DNA of 33,809 nucleotides from NCBI GenBank assembly GCA_020720105.1, contig DYPF01000002.1:4473-38281 (forward strand), written 5' to 3'. The notes under the pieces were generated by a model that ran no database searches, had not been told where the DNA came from, and saw only the letters and a program-made list of their open reading frames with translations. This document shows positions 1 through 7,368 of the stretch, one piece after another. Position 1 is the stretch's first letter; each line of letters opens with the position of its first letter. The position numbers were made by a program, and so were the translations under genes. Source of the DNA: Chloroherpeton thalassium. Lineage in GTDB: Bacteria > Bacteroidota > Ignavibacteria > Kapaibacteriales > UBA2268.

Positions 1-20
1 TAAAGTATAAAGTATAAAGT
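1..20. repeat. TAAAGTA heptamer tandem repeat (partial, at window edge)
   Basis: The first bases read as two copies of TAAAGTA followed by TAAAGT, directly downstream of the ligA stop codon. The array may continue to the left of the window, so its true length is unknown. The same TAAAGT core recurs in a 9-bp tandem array at 11890-11925, and both arrays run into TTTTAATG-like sequence. It is non-coding and its function is unknown. Confidence 0.5.
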
Positions 21-27
21 TTTAATG

Positions 28-2037
28 TTATTTAATTAATTCTAAAAATTCATTCTCACTTATTATTGTGCATTTCAAATCTTGTGCTTTCTTGAGTTTC
101 GAACCGGGATTAGCTCCTACCACAAGATAATTGAGTTTCTTCGAGACTGAGGAGACAATTCTACCACCCAAACTAACTACAATTTGTTCAGCTTGGTTAC
201 GAGTATATTTTTCCAATTCTCCAGTGAATAAAAAAGTTTGATTATCAAATCTATTCTCAACAACTTTGCTAATGCCTTCAGATTCAAATTTCAAACCTAC
301 TTGTCGTAGTGTGACAAGTAATTCAATATTTTCACTTTGGGATAGGAATATTTTAATTGATTTTGCAATTTTAATTCCAATTTGATTAATGGATATTAAC
401 TCCTCTTCGGTCATTTGTATTAACTTATCAATATTGCGGATTTCTTTTGCTATAATGTCAGCAACAAATTCACCAACATAACGAATGCCTAAACCAAATA
501 GCACATTCTCAAAAGGTTTTTCTTTGGATTTTTCAATTGCGTCCAATAAATTATTGATACTTTTTTCGCCCCAGCCATCTAATTTTCTTATTTCTTCTCT
601 GTATTTGCCCAAGAAATATATATCTGATAATTTATTCATAAAACCAAGAGATACTAACTCATCAATAGTTTTTTCTCCAAGAAATTCAATATTCATTGCA
701 TTACGTGAAGCAAAATGTTCAATTTTTTTGCGGATTTGCCAAGGACAATTAGGGTCAATGCAATAATATCCTGCTTCATCTTCGAATTTCACTAAATTTG
801 TTTGCAAGTGGCAAGGACACTTCTTAGGAAATTCAAATATTTTTGAATTGATATCTCTTTTCTCAAAATTAACACCCACAACTTTTGGAATTATTTCGCC
901 TCCCTTTTCAACATAAACATAATCTCCAACACGCAAATCTATTTCCTTTATGTAGTCCTCATTGTGTAGAGTAGCTCTTTTTACCATTGTTTGTGCTAAA
1001 TGCACGGGTTCTAACTCTGCTACAGGCGACACAACGCCTGTTCTGCCAACTTGATAGGTAATATCAAGTAACTTTGTTTCAACTTGTTCTGCAGAATACT
1101 TATAAGCAATTGCCCACTTAGGAAAGCGGCTTACTGTCCCTAACTCTTTTTGATAATTTATAGAATTTACTTTTATCACTAATCCATCGATATAAAATGG
1201 GAGTTCATCTCTTTTTTGGTCCCATTCTTCAATAAATTCTTTTAAATCATTCAAATTACTTGTAGTTAAGTTTGAATTGATGATATCAAAGCCTAATTGT
1301 TTTAAAAGTTCAGTATTTTGTGATAATAAAGATAGTTGCTTATTATCAGAAAATAAATAATAAGACGCAAAATACAAACCTCTTTGAGAAACTTCCTTAG
1401 GATCTAAAAGTTTAAGAGTACCAGAAGCCAAATTTCTAGGATTTGCATAAGTCTTCTGATTATTTGCAATTTGGCGATTATTTATTTCAGCAAATGTATG
1501 CTTAAAAATAAGCACCTCACCTCGAACTTCAATATCATTTAAATTATATCCATCAATTTTGTTGAGCATATTAGGAATATTTTGTATTTGTAGTGCATTC
1601 ATTGTAACTTCATCGCCTACTTCGCCATCTCCACGTGTTACGGCATATTCTAGTTTGCCATTTTCATAAACACAACTAAGCGAAACACCATCTAATTTTA
1701 ATTCCACAAAATATTCTATGCTGTCCACTCCCAGCTGCTCCCTGTTTCTTCGGTCAAAGTCAATAATCTCTTGGAATGTATAGGTGTTAGGCAAAGAAAG
1801 CATTCTTTGTTTATGCTTTACTTTTATGAATGTATTCAGCTTATCACTTGGAACATTTTGAGTAGGAGAGCCAGATGTGAATAAATCGGGATTTTCTTGC
1901 TCCAAGCGAGTTAATTCCTTATATAATTGATCATACTCAAAATCGTTGATAATTGAATTATGATTTATATAATATTCATAATCATATTTTTCTATCAAAC
2001 TTCTAAGTTCATTTATCCTATCTTCTGAATTCTTCAT
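28..2037 (-). CDS. ligA: NAD-dependent DNA ligase LigA
   Basis: This cytoplasmic enzyme seals nicks during replication and repair, using NAD+ to form a ligase-adenylate. The 669-residue length is normal for LigA. Visible in order: an N-terminal NMN-binding region with YDYEYY (about 18-23) and the adenylation motif KLDG with nucleophile K114; DGLVIKV (284-290) and WAIAYKY (308-314) of the nucleotidyltransferase core; an OB-fold region with VEKGGEIIPKVV; a zinc finger with C407, C409, C426 and C431; helix-hairpin-helix repeats; and a C-terminal BRCT domain from about 596 to the end. The zinc finger is slightly odd because the first pair is C-x-C instead of the usual C-x2-C. It is the last gene of a purD-ptsH-ptsI-ligA operon, 7 bp after the ptsI stop, with AGG upstream of its ATG. 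Confidence 0.97.
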   Translation of the reverse strand: MKNSEDRINELRSLIEKYDYEYYINHNSIINDFEYDQLYKELTRLEQENPDLFTSGSPTQNVPSDKLNTFIKVKHKQRMLSLPNTYTFQEIIDFDRRNREQLGVDSIEYFVELKLDGVSLSCVYENGKLEYAVTRGDGEVGDEVTMNALQIQNIPNMLNKIDGYNLNDIEVRGEVLIFKHTFAEINNRQIANNQKTYANPRNLASGTLKLLDPKEVSQRGLYFASYYLFSDNKQLSLLSQNTELLKQLGFDIINSNLTTSNLNDLKEFIEEWDQKRDELPFYIDGLVIKVNSINYQKELGTVSRFPKWAIAYKYSAEQVETKLLDITYQVGRTGVVSPVAELEPVHLAQTMVKRATLHNEDYIKEIDLRVGDYVYVEKGGEIIPKVVGVNFEKRDINSKIFEFPKKCPCHLQTNLVKFEDEAGYYCIDPNCPWQIRKKIEHFASRNAMNIEFLGEKTIDELVSLGFMNKLSDIYFLGKYREEIRKLDGWGEKSINNLLDAIEKSKEKPFENVLFGLGIRYVGEFVADIIAKEIRNIDKLIQMTEEELISINQIGIKIAKSIKIFLSQSENIELLVTLRQVGLKFESEGISKVVENRFDNQTFLFTGELEKYTRNQAEQIVVSLGGRIVSSVSKKLNYLVVGANPGSKLKKAQDLKCTIISENEFLELIK

Positions 2038-2044
2038 TTAAAAC

Positions 2045-3763
2045 CTAATATTTAATAAAATCACAATTAATTTCATTATTAATAATTGAATTTGCGTTTT
2101 GAATGGCTTCTTCATAATTAATTGATAAAACCTTTTCCTTAATTTCAAGATATGAAGATGGAGCTACACTTAATTCATTTATTCCCAGACCAATAAAAAT
2201 GTCAGTCAAATTGCTATAACCAGCAAGTTCACCACAAATTGCTACTGGAATTTTGTGCTTTATTCCAGCATTTGCTACTTGTTGGATAATTCTTAAAATA
2301 CTTATATGTACTTGATTAAAATATTCTGAAAGTTGCTCATTTGTCCTATCTGCTGCAAGTACATACTGCACTAAGTCGTTAGTGCCAATGCTGAAAAAAT
2401 CAACAATTTGAGCAAAGTCATTTGCAATAATAGCAGCCGCGGGTGTTTCAATCATTATACCAATGGGCAATTTATCATCAAATTCAACACCTTTACTAAT
2501 TAATTCTGCTTTTACAATATTTATTAATTCATTGGCTTTTCTGACTTCACAAATCGAGGAGATCATCGGGAGCATTAATTTGACATTTTTCAGTTTGGAA
2601 GCCATAAGTATTGCTTTCAGTTGATTAGCAAACAACTCTGTGTTTTTTAGCAAATATCTAATCCCACGCAAGCCCAAAGCGGGATTTTCTTCTTTTGTTA
2701 ATATATCATCAAGATATTTATCGCTTCCAAGGTCAAAGGCTCGGAAAATTACTTGTTTTGGATGTGATTTTTCAGCAATATCAATGTAATTCTTATATTG
2801 CTCTTCTACAGAAGGCAATTTACCATATTTCATCACAAGTGTTTCAGTTCGTACTAAGCCCAGCCCATCAGAATTCAACTTTATTGATTCATCAATATCT
2901 TCATCATTATTGATATTACACCACAAAGACACAATATGATTATCTTTGGTTTTTGTTGGTTGATCGTTTAGGTTAAGCAAAAGTTTTTGTTTTTTCTTGA
3001 TTTCGGCAATTTTCTTTTTATATAAATTTATTTCTTCCTCGTTAGGATTGATAATTATTTCAGAATCAATTGCATCAACAATAACTATATCATTATTCTT
3101 TACTAATTCTGTAGCATTTGCTACTCCAATTATGGTAGGAATTTTGTAAGAGCGAGCCAATATAACAAAATGAGACGTAATTCCACCAATTTCAGTAATT
3201 ATTGCTTTTACATTTTTCTTCTTAATTTGAACCAACTCAATAGGTGTTATTGAATGTGCCACTATTATTGAGTTCTTTTCAATTTTATTTTTAATATTAA
3301 TATTTTGTAAATGAAACAGAATTTTTTTCTTAATATTTTCGAATTCGAAGTATTTTTCACGAATTATTGGGTCTGCAGCTTGCCTAAGAATTGATTCGCT
3401 TTTTAAAAATTCATTAATAACAGAGTTTTCAGCATTAATTTCATTTTCAATATTTTTATGAATTTGATTTAGAAAATAGTCATCTTCTAGAATCATCAAC
3501 TCGGATTTTAATATGCTTATTGTTTCTTTTTCATCTTTAAAAATTACTTTAAGTGCACTTTTATACTCATTTTTAACAGCATTATATGCACCTTTCAATC
3601 GGAGTTTTTCTTTGTCGATACCTGTAAATTCATTTGAATACTGGTCATTTATTTCTTGAAAATGATTAAGTACACAAACTTTTCCCATTTCAATTCCGCT
3701 TAATACAGAAGTGCCTGATAATACTTTCATTGTTTCTACAGTTGTTGAGTTTTTGTCAATCAT
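2045..3763 (-). CDS. ptsI: PTS enzyme I (phosphoenolpyruvate-protein phosphotransferase)
   Basis: Enzyme I takes phosphate from PEP onto its active-site histidine and passes it to HPr. The 572-residue length is typical. The phosphohistidine domain shows GGITSHFVILARS with the predicted phosphorylated H198. The PEP-binding TIM-barrel domain shows GLGLVRTE, FRAFDLGSDK, IGIMIETPAA, FFSIGTNDLVQY and the AICGELAG segment carrying the catalytic cysteine. Its ATG overlaps the stop codon of the HPr gene (ATGA at 3760-3763), so the two are probably translationally coupled. No sugar-specific EII component is in the window, so this pair could serve a regulatory (nitrogen-PTS-like) role or feed transporters encoded elsewhere. 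There is no GAF domain, which argues against EI-Ntr (PtsP). Confidence 0.95.
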   Translation of the reverse strand: MIDKNSTTVETMKVLSGTSVLSGIEMGKVCVLNHFQEINDQYSNEFTGIDKEKLRLKGAYNAVKNEYKSALKVIFKDEKETISILKSELMILEDDYFLNQIHKNIENEINAENSVINEFLKSESILRQAADPIIREKYFEFENIKKKILFHLQNINIKNKIEKNSIIVAHSITPIELVQIKKKNVKAIITEIGGITSHFVILARSYKIPTIIGVANATELVKNNDIVIVDAIDSEIIINPNEEEINLYKKKIAEIKKKQKLLLNLNDQPTKTKDNHIVSLWCNINNDEDIDESIKLNSDGLGLVRTETLVMKYGKLPSVEEQYKNYIDIAEKSHPKQVIFRAFDLGSDKYLDDILTKEENPALGLRGIRYLLKNTELFANQLKAILMASKLKNVKLMLPMISSICEVRKANELINIVKAELISKGVEFDDKLPIGIMIETPAAAIIANDFAQIVDFFSIGTNDLVQYVLAADRTNEQLSEYFNQVHISILRIIQQVANAGIKHKIPVAICGELAGYSNLTDIFIGLGINELSVAPSSYLEIKEKVLSINYEEAIQNANSIINNEINCDFIKY

Positions 3764-4026
3764 AATTCTCCAAAACCACTTGAAATTAAATTAAAAAGTT
3801 CTTCAATTGCTTCATTTTCGTCTTTACCATCTACCGATAAAATCAATTTTGTGCCCTGACCAGCACCAAGAGTCATTACCCCTATAATACTTTTAGCATT
3901 TATGCTAAACCCTTGATTTATAATATAAATTTCAGATTTATATTTTGCCGCTGTCTTCACAATCAAAGAAGCGGGGCGAGTGTGAATGCCAGATCTATTT
4001 TCAACTACTACTTCTTTTTCTATCAT
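3760..4026 (-). CDS. ptsH: Phosphocarrier protein HPr
   Basis: This 88-residue small phosphocarrier accepts phosphate from enzyme I. The active-site block SGIHTRPAS places the phosphorylated histidine exactly at H15, and S46 lies in AKSIIGVMTLGAGQG, the position phosphorylated by HPr kinase in many bacteria. Length and both motifs fit the family. It sits 3 bp after purD and overlaps ptsI by 4 bp in the same operon. Because S46 is retained, regulation by an HPr kinase/phosphorylase encoded elsewhere is possible, but nothing in the window shows it. Confidence 0.96.
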   Translation of the reverse strand: MIEKEVVVENRSGIHTRPASLIVKTAAKYKSEIYIINQGFSINAKSIIGVMTLGAGQGTKLILSVDGKDENEAIEELFNLISSGFGEL

Positions 4027-4029
4027 AAT

Positions 4030-5310
4030 TTAATTATTATTATTTAAAGCTCTATGACCAATATCATTTCGAAAATATTTATTCTCAAAGTTGATATTTG
4101 AAATCATTTTGTAAACATTTTCCAAGCTTTGTTTTAACGAATTATCCGAACTTACAATGGCTAAAACTCTTCCTCCATTTGTAACAATTTGGTTATCTTT
4201 CTCTGAAGTTCCCGAATGGAAAATCTTAACACTATCATCTATTTGAGTATTTAGACCATTGATAACAAAACCCTTCTTGAATGATTCAGGATAGCCCTCC
4301 GAAGCCAAAATAACACAACTTGCGAACTTATTTTCAACAATCTGAATTGCCGTTTTATCAATTTTACCAATAGCCGAAGAATAAAGCAATGCTGCAAAAT
4401 CACCTTCGACTAATTCAAGTACAGCTTCTGTTTCGGGGTCGCCAAACCTTGCATTAAATTCAACTACCTTTGAATTGCTATTTTTATCAATCATTAAACC
4501 TACATACAAGCATCCTTTGAATATACGATTTTCTGATTTCATTGCTAAAAGTATAGGTTTTATAATTGTTGATTCTACTTTCTCAAGAATTTCATCAGTA
4601 ACAATTGGAGCAGGTGAAAAAGCACCCATTCCTCCAGTATTCAGTCCAGTATCGCCTTCACCAATCCGTTTATGGTCTTGAGCTGAAGGTAAAAGTACGT
4701 AATCGTTGCCATCTGTTATTGCAAAAATACTTGCCTCCTCGCCTTCCATAAATTCTTCAATTACAATCCTTTGGCTTGCTTCGTTAAATTTGCCAGAAAA
4801 ATACTCTTTGATCGTATCTTCAAATTCTTCTAAATCATTACAAATTGCTACACCTTTTCCTGCAGCAAGACCATCGGCTTTAACAACAATTGGAAAACCC
4901 AAGGAATTTGCAAATTTAGTTATTTCTTCATTAGAGTCAGTTCTGGAAAATGATTGAAATCGTGCGGTTGGGATTCCATACTTTTGCATTAAATCTTTGG
5001 AAAATACTTTTGATGATTCAATTTCAGCTGCTAATTTGCTTGGACCAAATACTGCGATATTTTTTTGTTCTAAATAGTCTACAATTCCCTCGGCAAGTGG
5101 TTGTTCGGGACCAATTACAACTAAATCAATAATATTTTCATTGCAAAAACCGAAGATTTCATCAAAGTTCATTGAAAGCAAGTTTGTTTTTAGGGCAAGT
5201 TGAAAAATACCTGGATTACCTGGGTATGCCCAAATTAAATTTGTATCTGAATGCAATTTATTAATTAACGAATGTTCTCTCGCACCGCTACCAATTACAA
5301 GTATGTTCAT
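4030..5310 (-). CDS. purD: Phosphoribosylamine-glycine ligase (GAR synthetase)
   Basis: PurD is the second step of de novo purine synthesis: ATP-dependent joining of glycine to phosphoribosylamine. The 426-residue protein begins MNILVIGSGAREHSL, the classic PurD N-terminus. It continues with GPEQPLAEGIVD, the ATP-grasp core (PIVVKADGLAAGKGV, VIEEFMEGEEASI), HKRIGEGDTGLNTGGMGAF and the metal/phosphate site FNARFGDPETEAVL. Length is normal. It is the first gene of the purD-ptsH-ptsI-ligA minus-strand operon. It diverges from the DUF3108 gene across a 136-bp AT-rich intergenic region in which I see no convincing promoter box. Linkage with PTS genes and ligA looks like convenience clustering rather than a pathway. 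Confidence 0.97.
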   Translation of the reverse strand: MNILVIGSGAREHSLINKLHSDTNLIWAYPGNPGIFQLALKTNLLSMNFDEIFGFCNENIIDLVVIGPEQPLAEGIVDYLEQKNIAVFGPSKLAAEIESSKVFSKDLMQKYGIPTARFQSFSRTDSNEEITKFANSLGFPIVVKADGLAAGKGVAICNDLEEFEDTIKEYFSGKFNEASQRIVIEEFMEGEEASIFAITDGNDYVLLPSAQDHKRIGEGDTGLNTGGMGAFSPAPIVTDEILEKVESTIIKPILLAMKSENRIFKGCLYVGLMIDKNSNSKVVEFNARFGDPETEAVLELVEGDFAALLYSSAIGKIDKTAIQIVENKFASCVILASEGYPESFKKGFVINGLNTQIDDSVKIFHSGTSEKDNQIVTNGGRVLAIVSSDNSLKQSLENVYKMISNINFENKYFRNDIGHRALNNNN

Positions 5311-5446
5311 ATTTAATCCAATTAAGAAACAATAGACGAATAATAATCGTAAAGAACTTTTGAATAATGTTAAAATTTTTAAAAATACTCAGTTAAAATT
5401 TTTAATCATTTTATAAGTCTTATTAATTTAAAAAAAACTCAAAATT

Positions 5447-6232
5447 ATGAAAATTAAACTGATTATTGTTACTGCAATCTTAATAGGCATTATTTCAACT
5501 ATTAGTCTTTTTGCTAATTCGATTTTTCAAGCAAATGAATATCTTGAATATGATGTTTCGTACTTAGGTATTAAATTGGGCACAATAACTGTGAAAACCT
5601 TAGAACCCGAAAAAGTAAATAACCAACTTTTATACAAAGCCTCGTCCTTGATGCAATCAGCCAAAGGTATTCCGTTTATTTCACTATATACACGATTTAC
5701 TACTTGGATGAGCGAAAATTTGGCTTATTCATACAAATTTGTTGGTGATGTGAAAACTTCAGAGGGTTGGGACCATAATAAGATATTTTTTGATTATGAA
5801 AAAAATAAAATTTACAATAAACACTGGCTGAATGATAGTATGATTACCAATGATGTGTTCGACAATACTCAGAAGGTTAATGATGGTTGTTCATTATTTT
5901 TCTATGCTCGTCAGTACGCTAATTTAAATAAAAATATCACTGTACCTACTTTTATTGATGATGTTTATAAAACAAAAATAAATTTTACAGATAAAATTGA
6001 ACCAACAGAAATTGATGCAATCCCGTATCCAGTAAGAACTAAATATCTTGACGGCAAAGCAGAATGGGAAGGTATCTATGGGCTAACAGGAAAATTTAAG
6101 GGTTGGTTTTCTGACGATGAAGCTCGTATTCCAATAGTCGCCTATATGAATGTTTATGTTGGCAAAGTGGTAATTGAATTAAAGAAATGGAAGCGTGAAG
6201 GTTGGACTCCACCTAAATATATTAAAAAATAA
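5447..6232 (+). CDS. Exported DUF3108-family protein
   Basis: This 261-residue protein has an N-terminal signal peptide (KIKLIIVTAILIGIISTIS followed by LFANS), so it is predicted to reach the periplasm or outer membrane. The mature part starts with EYLEYDVSYLGIKLGTITV and contains YKASSLMQSAKGIPFISLY, a mid-section rich in aromatic and charged residues, and YPVRTKYLDGKAEWEGIYGLTG. This is the pattern of DUF3108 proteins, which are predicted beta-rich envelope proteins of unknown function. No catalytic motif is evident. It diverges from purD and is followed 62 bp later by gatC, which has its own promoter-like box, so it may be a single-gene transcript. The family assignment is from pattern recognition. 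Confidence 0.8.
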   Translation: MKIKLIIVTAILIGIISTISLFANSIFQANEYLEYDVSYLGIKLGTITVKTLEPEKVNNQLLYKASSLMQSAKGIPFISLYTRFTTWMSENLAYSYKFVGDVKTSEGWDHNKIFFDYEKNKIYNKHWLNDSMITNDVFDNTQKVNDGCSLFFYARQYANLNKNITVPTFIDDVYKTKINFTDKIEPTEIDAIPYPVRTKYLDGKAEWEGIYGLTGKFKGWFSDDEARIPIVAYMNVYVGKVVIELKKWKREGWTPPKYIKK

Positions 6233-6266
6233 ATTTTTAATATTTTAATGTTTCTATGCTTATTTG

Positions 6267-6274
6267 TAATTTTG
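6267..6274 (+). promoter_or_regulatory. Putative -7-type promoter box (TAATTTTG) for gatC
   Basis: TAATTTTG matches the Bacteroidota-type TAnnTTTG consensus and ends 20 nt before the gatC ATG, which has no Shine-Dalgarno sequence. A clear -33 TTTG element is not visible. The same octamer occurs upstream of the 16350 phosphatase gene, ccmC, nnr and topA. Confidence 0.4.
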
Positions 6275-6294
6275 TATAATAATAAAAAAGCACT

Positions 6295-6576
6295 ATGGAT
6301 AAAGACCAAATTCAGAAAATCGCATCACTTGCTCACTTGAACTTTAATGACTCGGAATTGGAGCAATTTACTGAACAATTCAACAAGATTTTAGGTTATA
6401 TTTCATCAATCGACAAATTAGATATTGCTGATTTAGAACCACTTACACGCCCAAGTGAAGAACAAAATAATTTCAGAGAAGATATAACTAAACCCTCTAT
6501 TTCAAAAGAAGAAACATTGAAAAATGCTCCCCAAAAGAATGAAGTTTTCTTTAAAGTCCCAAAAGTATTGGAATAA
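6295..6576 (+). CDS. gatC: Aspartyl/glutamyl-tRNA amidotransferase subunit C
   Basis: GatC is the small subunit of the GatCAB amidotransferase, which converts Glu-tRNA(Gln) and/or Asp-tRNA(Asn) to the amidated forms. The 93-residue length is typical. The protein matches the family along its length: IQKIASLAHLNFNDSELEQF, FNKILGYISSIDKLD, LEPLTRP, FREDI, LKNAPQKNEVFFKVPKVLE. gatA and gatB are not in the window, so the complex is encoded at separate loci, as is common. The gene has no Shine-Dalgarno sequence and probably a very short leader. kdsB follows after 29 bp in the same direction. Confidence 0.95.
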   Translation: MDKDQIQKIASLAHLNFNDSELEQFTEQFNKILGYISSIDKLDIADLEPLTRPSEEQNNFREDITKPSISKEETLKNAPQKNEVFFKVPKVLE

Positions 6577-6605
6577 CTGATTTCTTAAAAAAAATACGGA
6601 TTTAG

Positions 6606-7361
6606 ATGAAAACTATAGCAATTATTCCTGCAAGATTGAATTCAACTCGTCTGCCTCGTAAATTATTAGCAAAACTTGGTAATAAGTATATTTTTCAATA
6701 TGTTTACGAAAATGTTTCAAAAGTCAAAAATATTGCAAAAACATTAATCGCAACAGATAGCGAAGAGATTATGGATATTTGCTATGAATTAGGTTTCAAC
6801 GCAATTCTTACACCAGATTATTTCCAGAGTGGTACAGATAGAATTTGGTATGCTTACCAATTGATAAATGAAAGCTACGATTTAATACTAAATGTTCAAG
6901 CTGATGAACCTTTTATTAGCGAAAATTTATTAAGTGATTTTCTTAACTATCTTTATATGAATATGTTTGATGTTGGAACAATAATTACGCCTAACTTAGT
7001 AATAACAGAAATTAGTGATCCAAATGTAGTAAAAGTAGTTTGTGATTCAAATAATTATGCAATGTATTTTTCACGTTCACCGATTCCCTCCATTCGTGAT
7101 AAAGATGAATTTGAGAATGCCGAAATTTCTAAGTTGAATATTTATTACAAGCATATTGGAATTTATGCTTACAAACCAGAAGCATTAAAGATATTTGCAG
7201 AATTGCCTCAATCCTCTCTCGAAAAATTGGAAAAATTAGAGCAACTACGTTTATTACAAAATGGCAGTAAGTATTTGTGCTTCCAAACTAATCAAGAGCT
7301 ATTATCAATCGATACTGCTCAAGATTTAGTGGAAGCACAGAAAAAATTCAACTTTAAATAA
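6606..7361 (+). CDS. kdsB: 3-deoxy-manno-octulosonate cytidylyltransferase (CMP-Kdo synthetase)
   Basis: KdsB activates Kdo as CMP-Kdo for LPS inner-core synthesis in the cytoplasm, which implies a Gram-negative outer membrane. The 251-residue protein opens with AIIPARLNSTRLPRKLLAKLG, the nucleotide-binding signature. It also has ATDSEEIMD, SGTDRIWYA, LNVQADEPFI (metal/sugar site; most homologues have NVQGDEP) and the family segments FSRSPIP and YYKHIGIYAYKPEAL. It follows gatC and a CGGA-type ribosome-binding site lies 6 bases before the ATG. It converges on topA with only 7 bp between stop codons, so there is no room for a separate terminator. Confidence 0.95.
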   Translation: MKTIAIIPARLNSTRLPRKLLAKLGNKYIFQYVYENVSKVKNIAKTLIATDSEEIMDICYELGFNAILTPDYFQSGTDRIWYAYQLINESYDLILNVQADEPFISENLLSDFLNYLYMNMFDVGTIITPNLVITEISDPNVVKVVCDSNNYAMYFSRSPIPSIRDKDEFENAEISKLNIYYKHIGIYAYKPEALKIFAELPQSSLEKLEKLEQLRLLQNGSKYLCFQTNQELLSIDTAQDLVEAQKKFNFK

Positions 7362-7368
7362 TATCAAA

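Noticed and set aside
485-766. Plus-strand ORF opposite ligA
   Set aside because: Antisense shadow of a strongly conserved gene; no domain.
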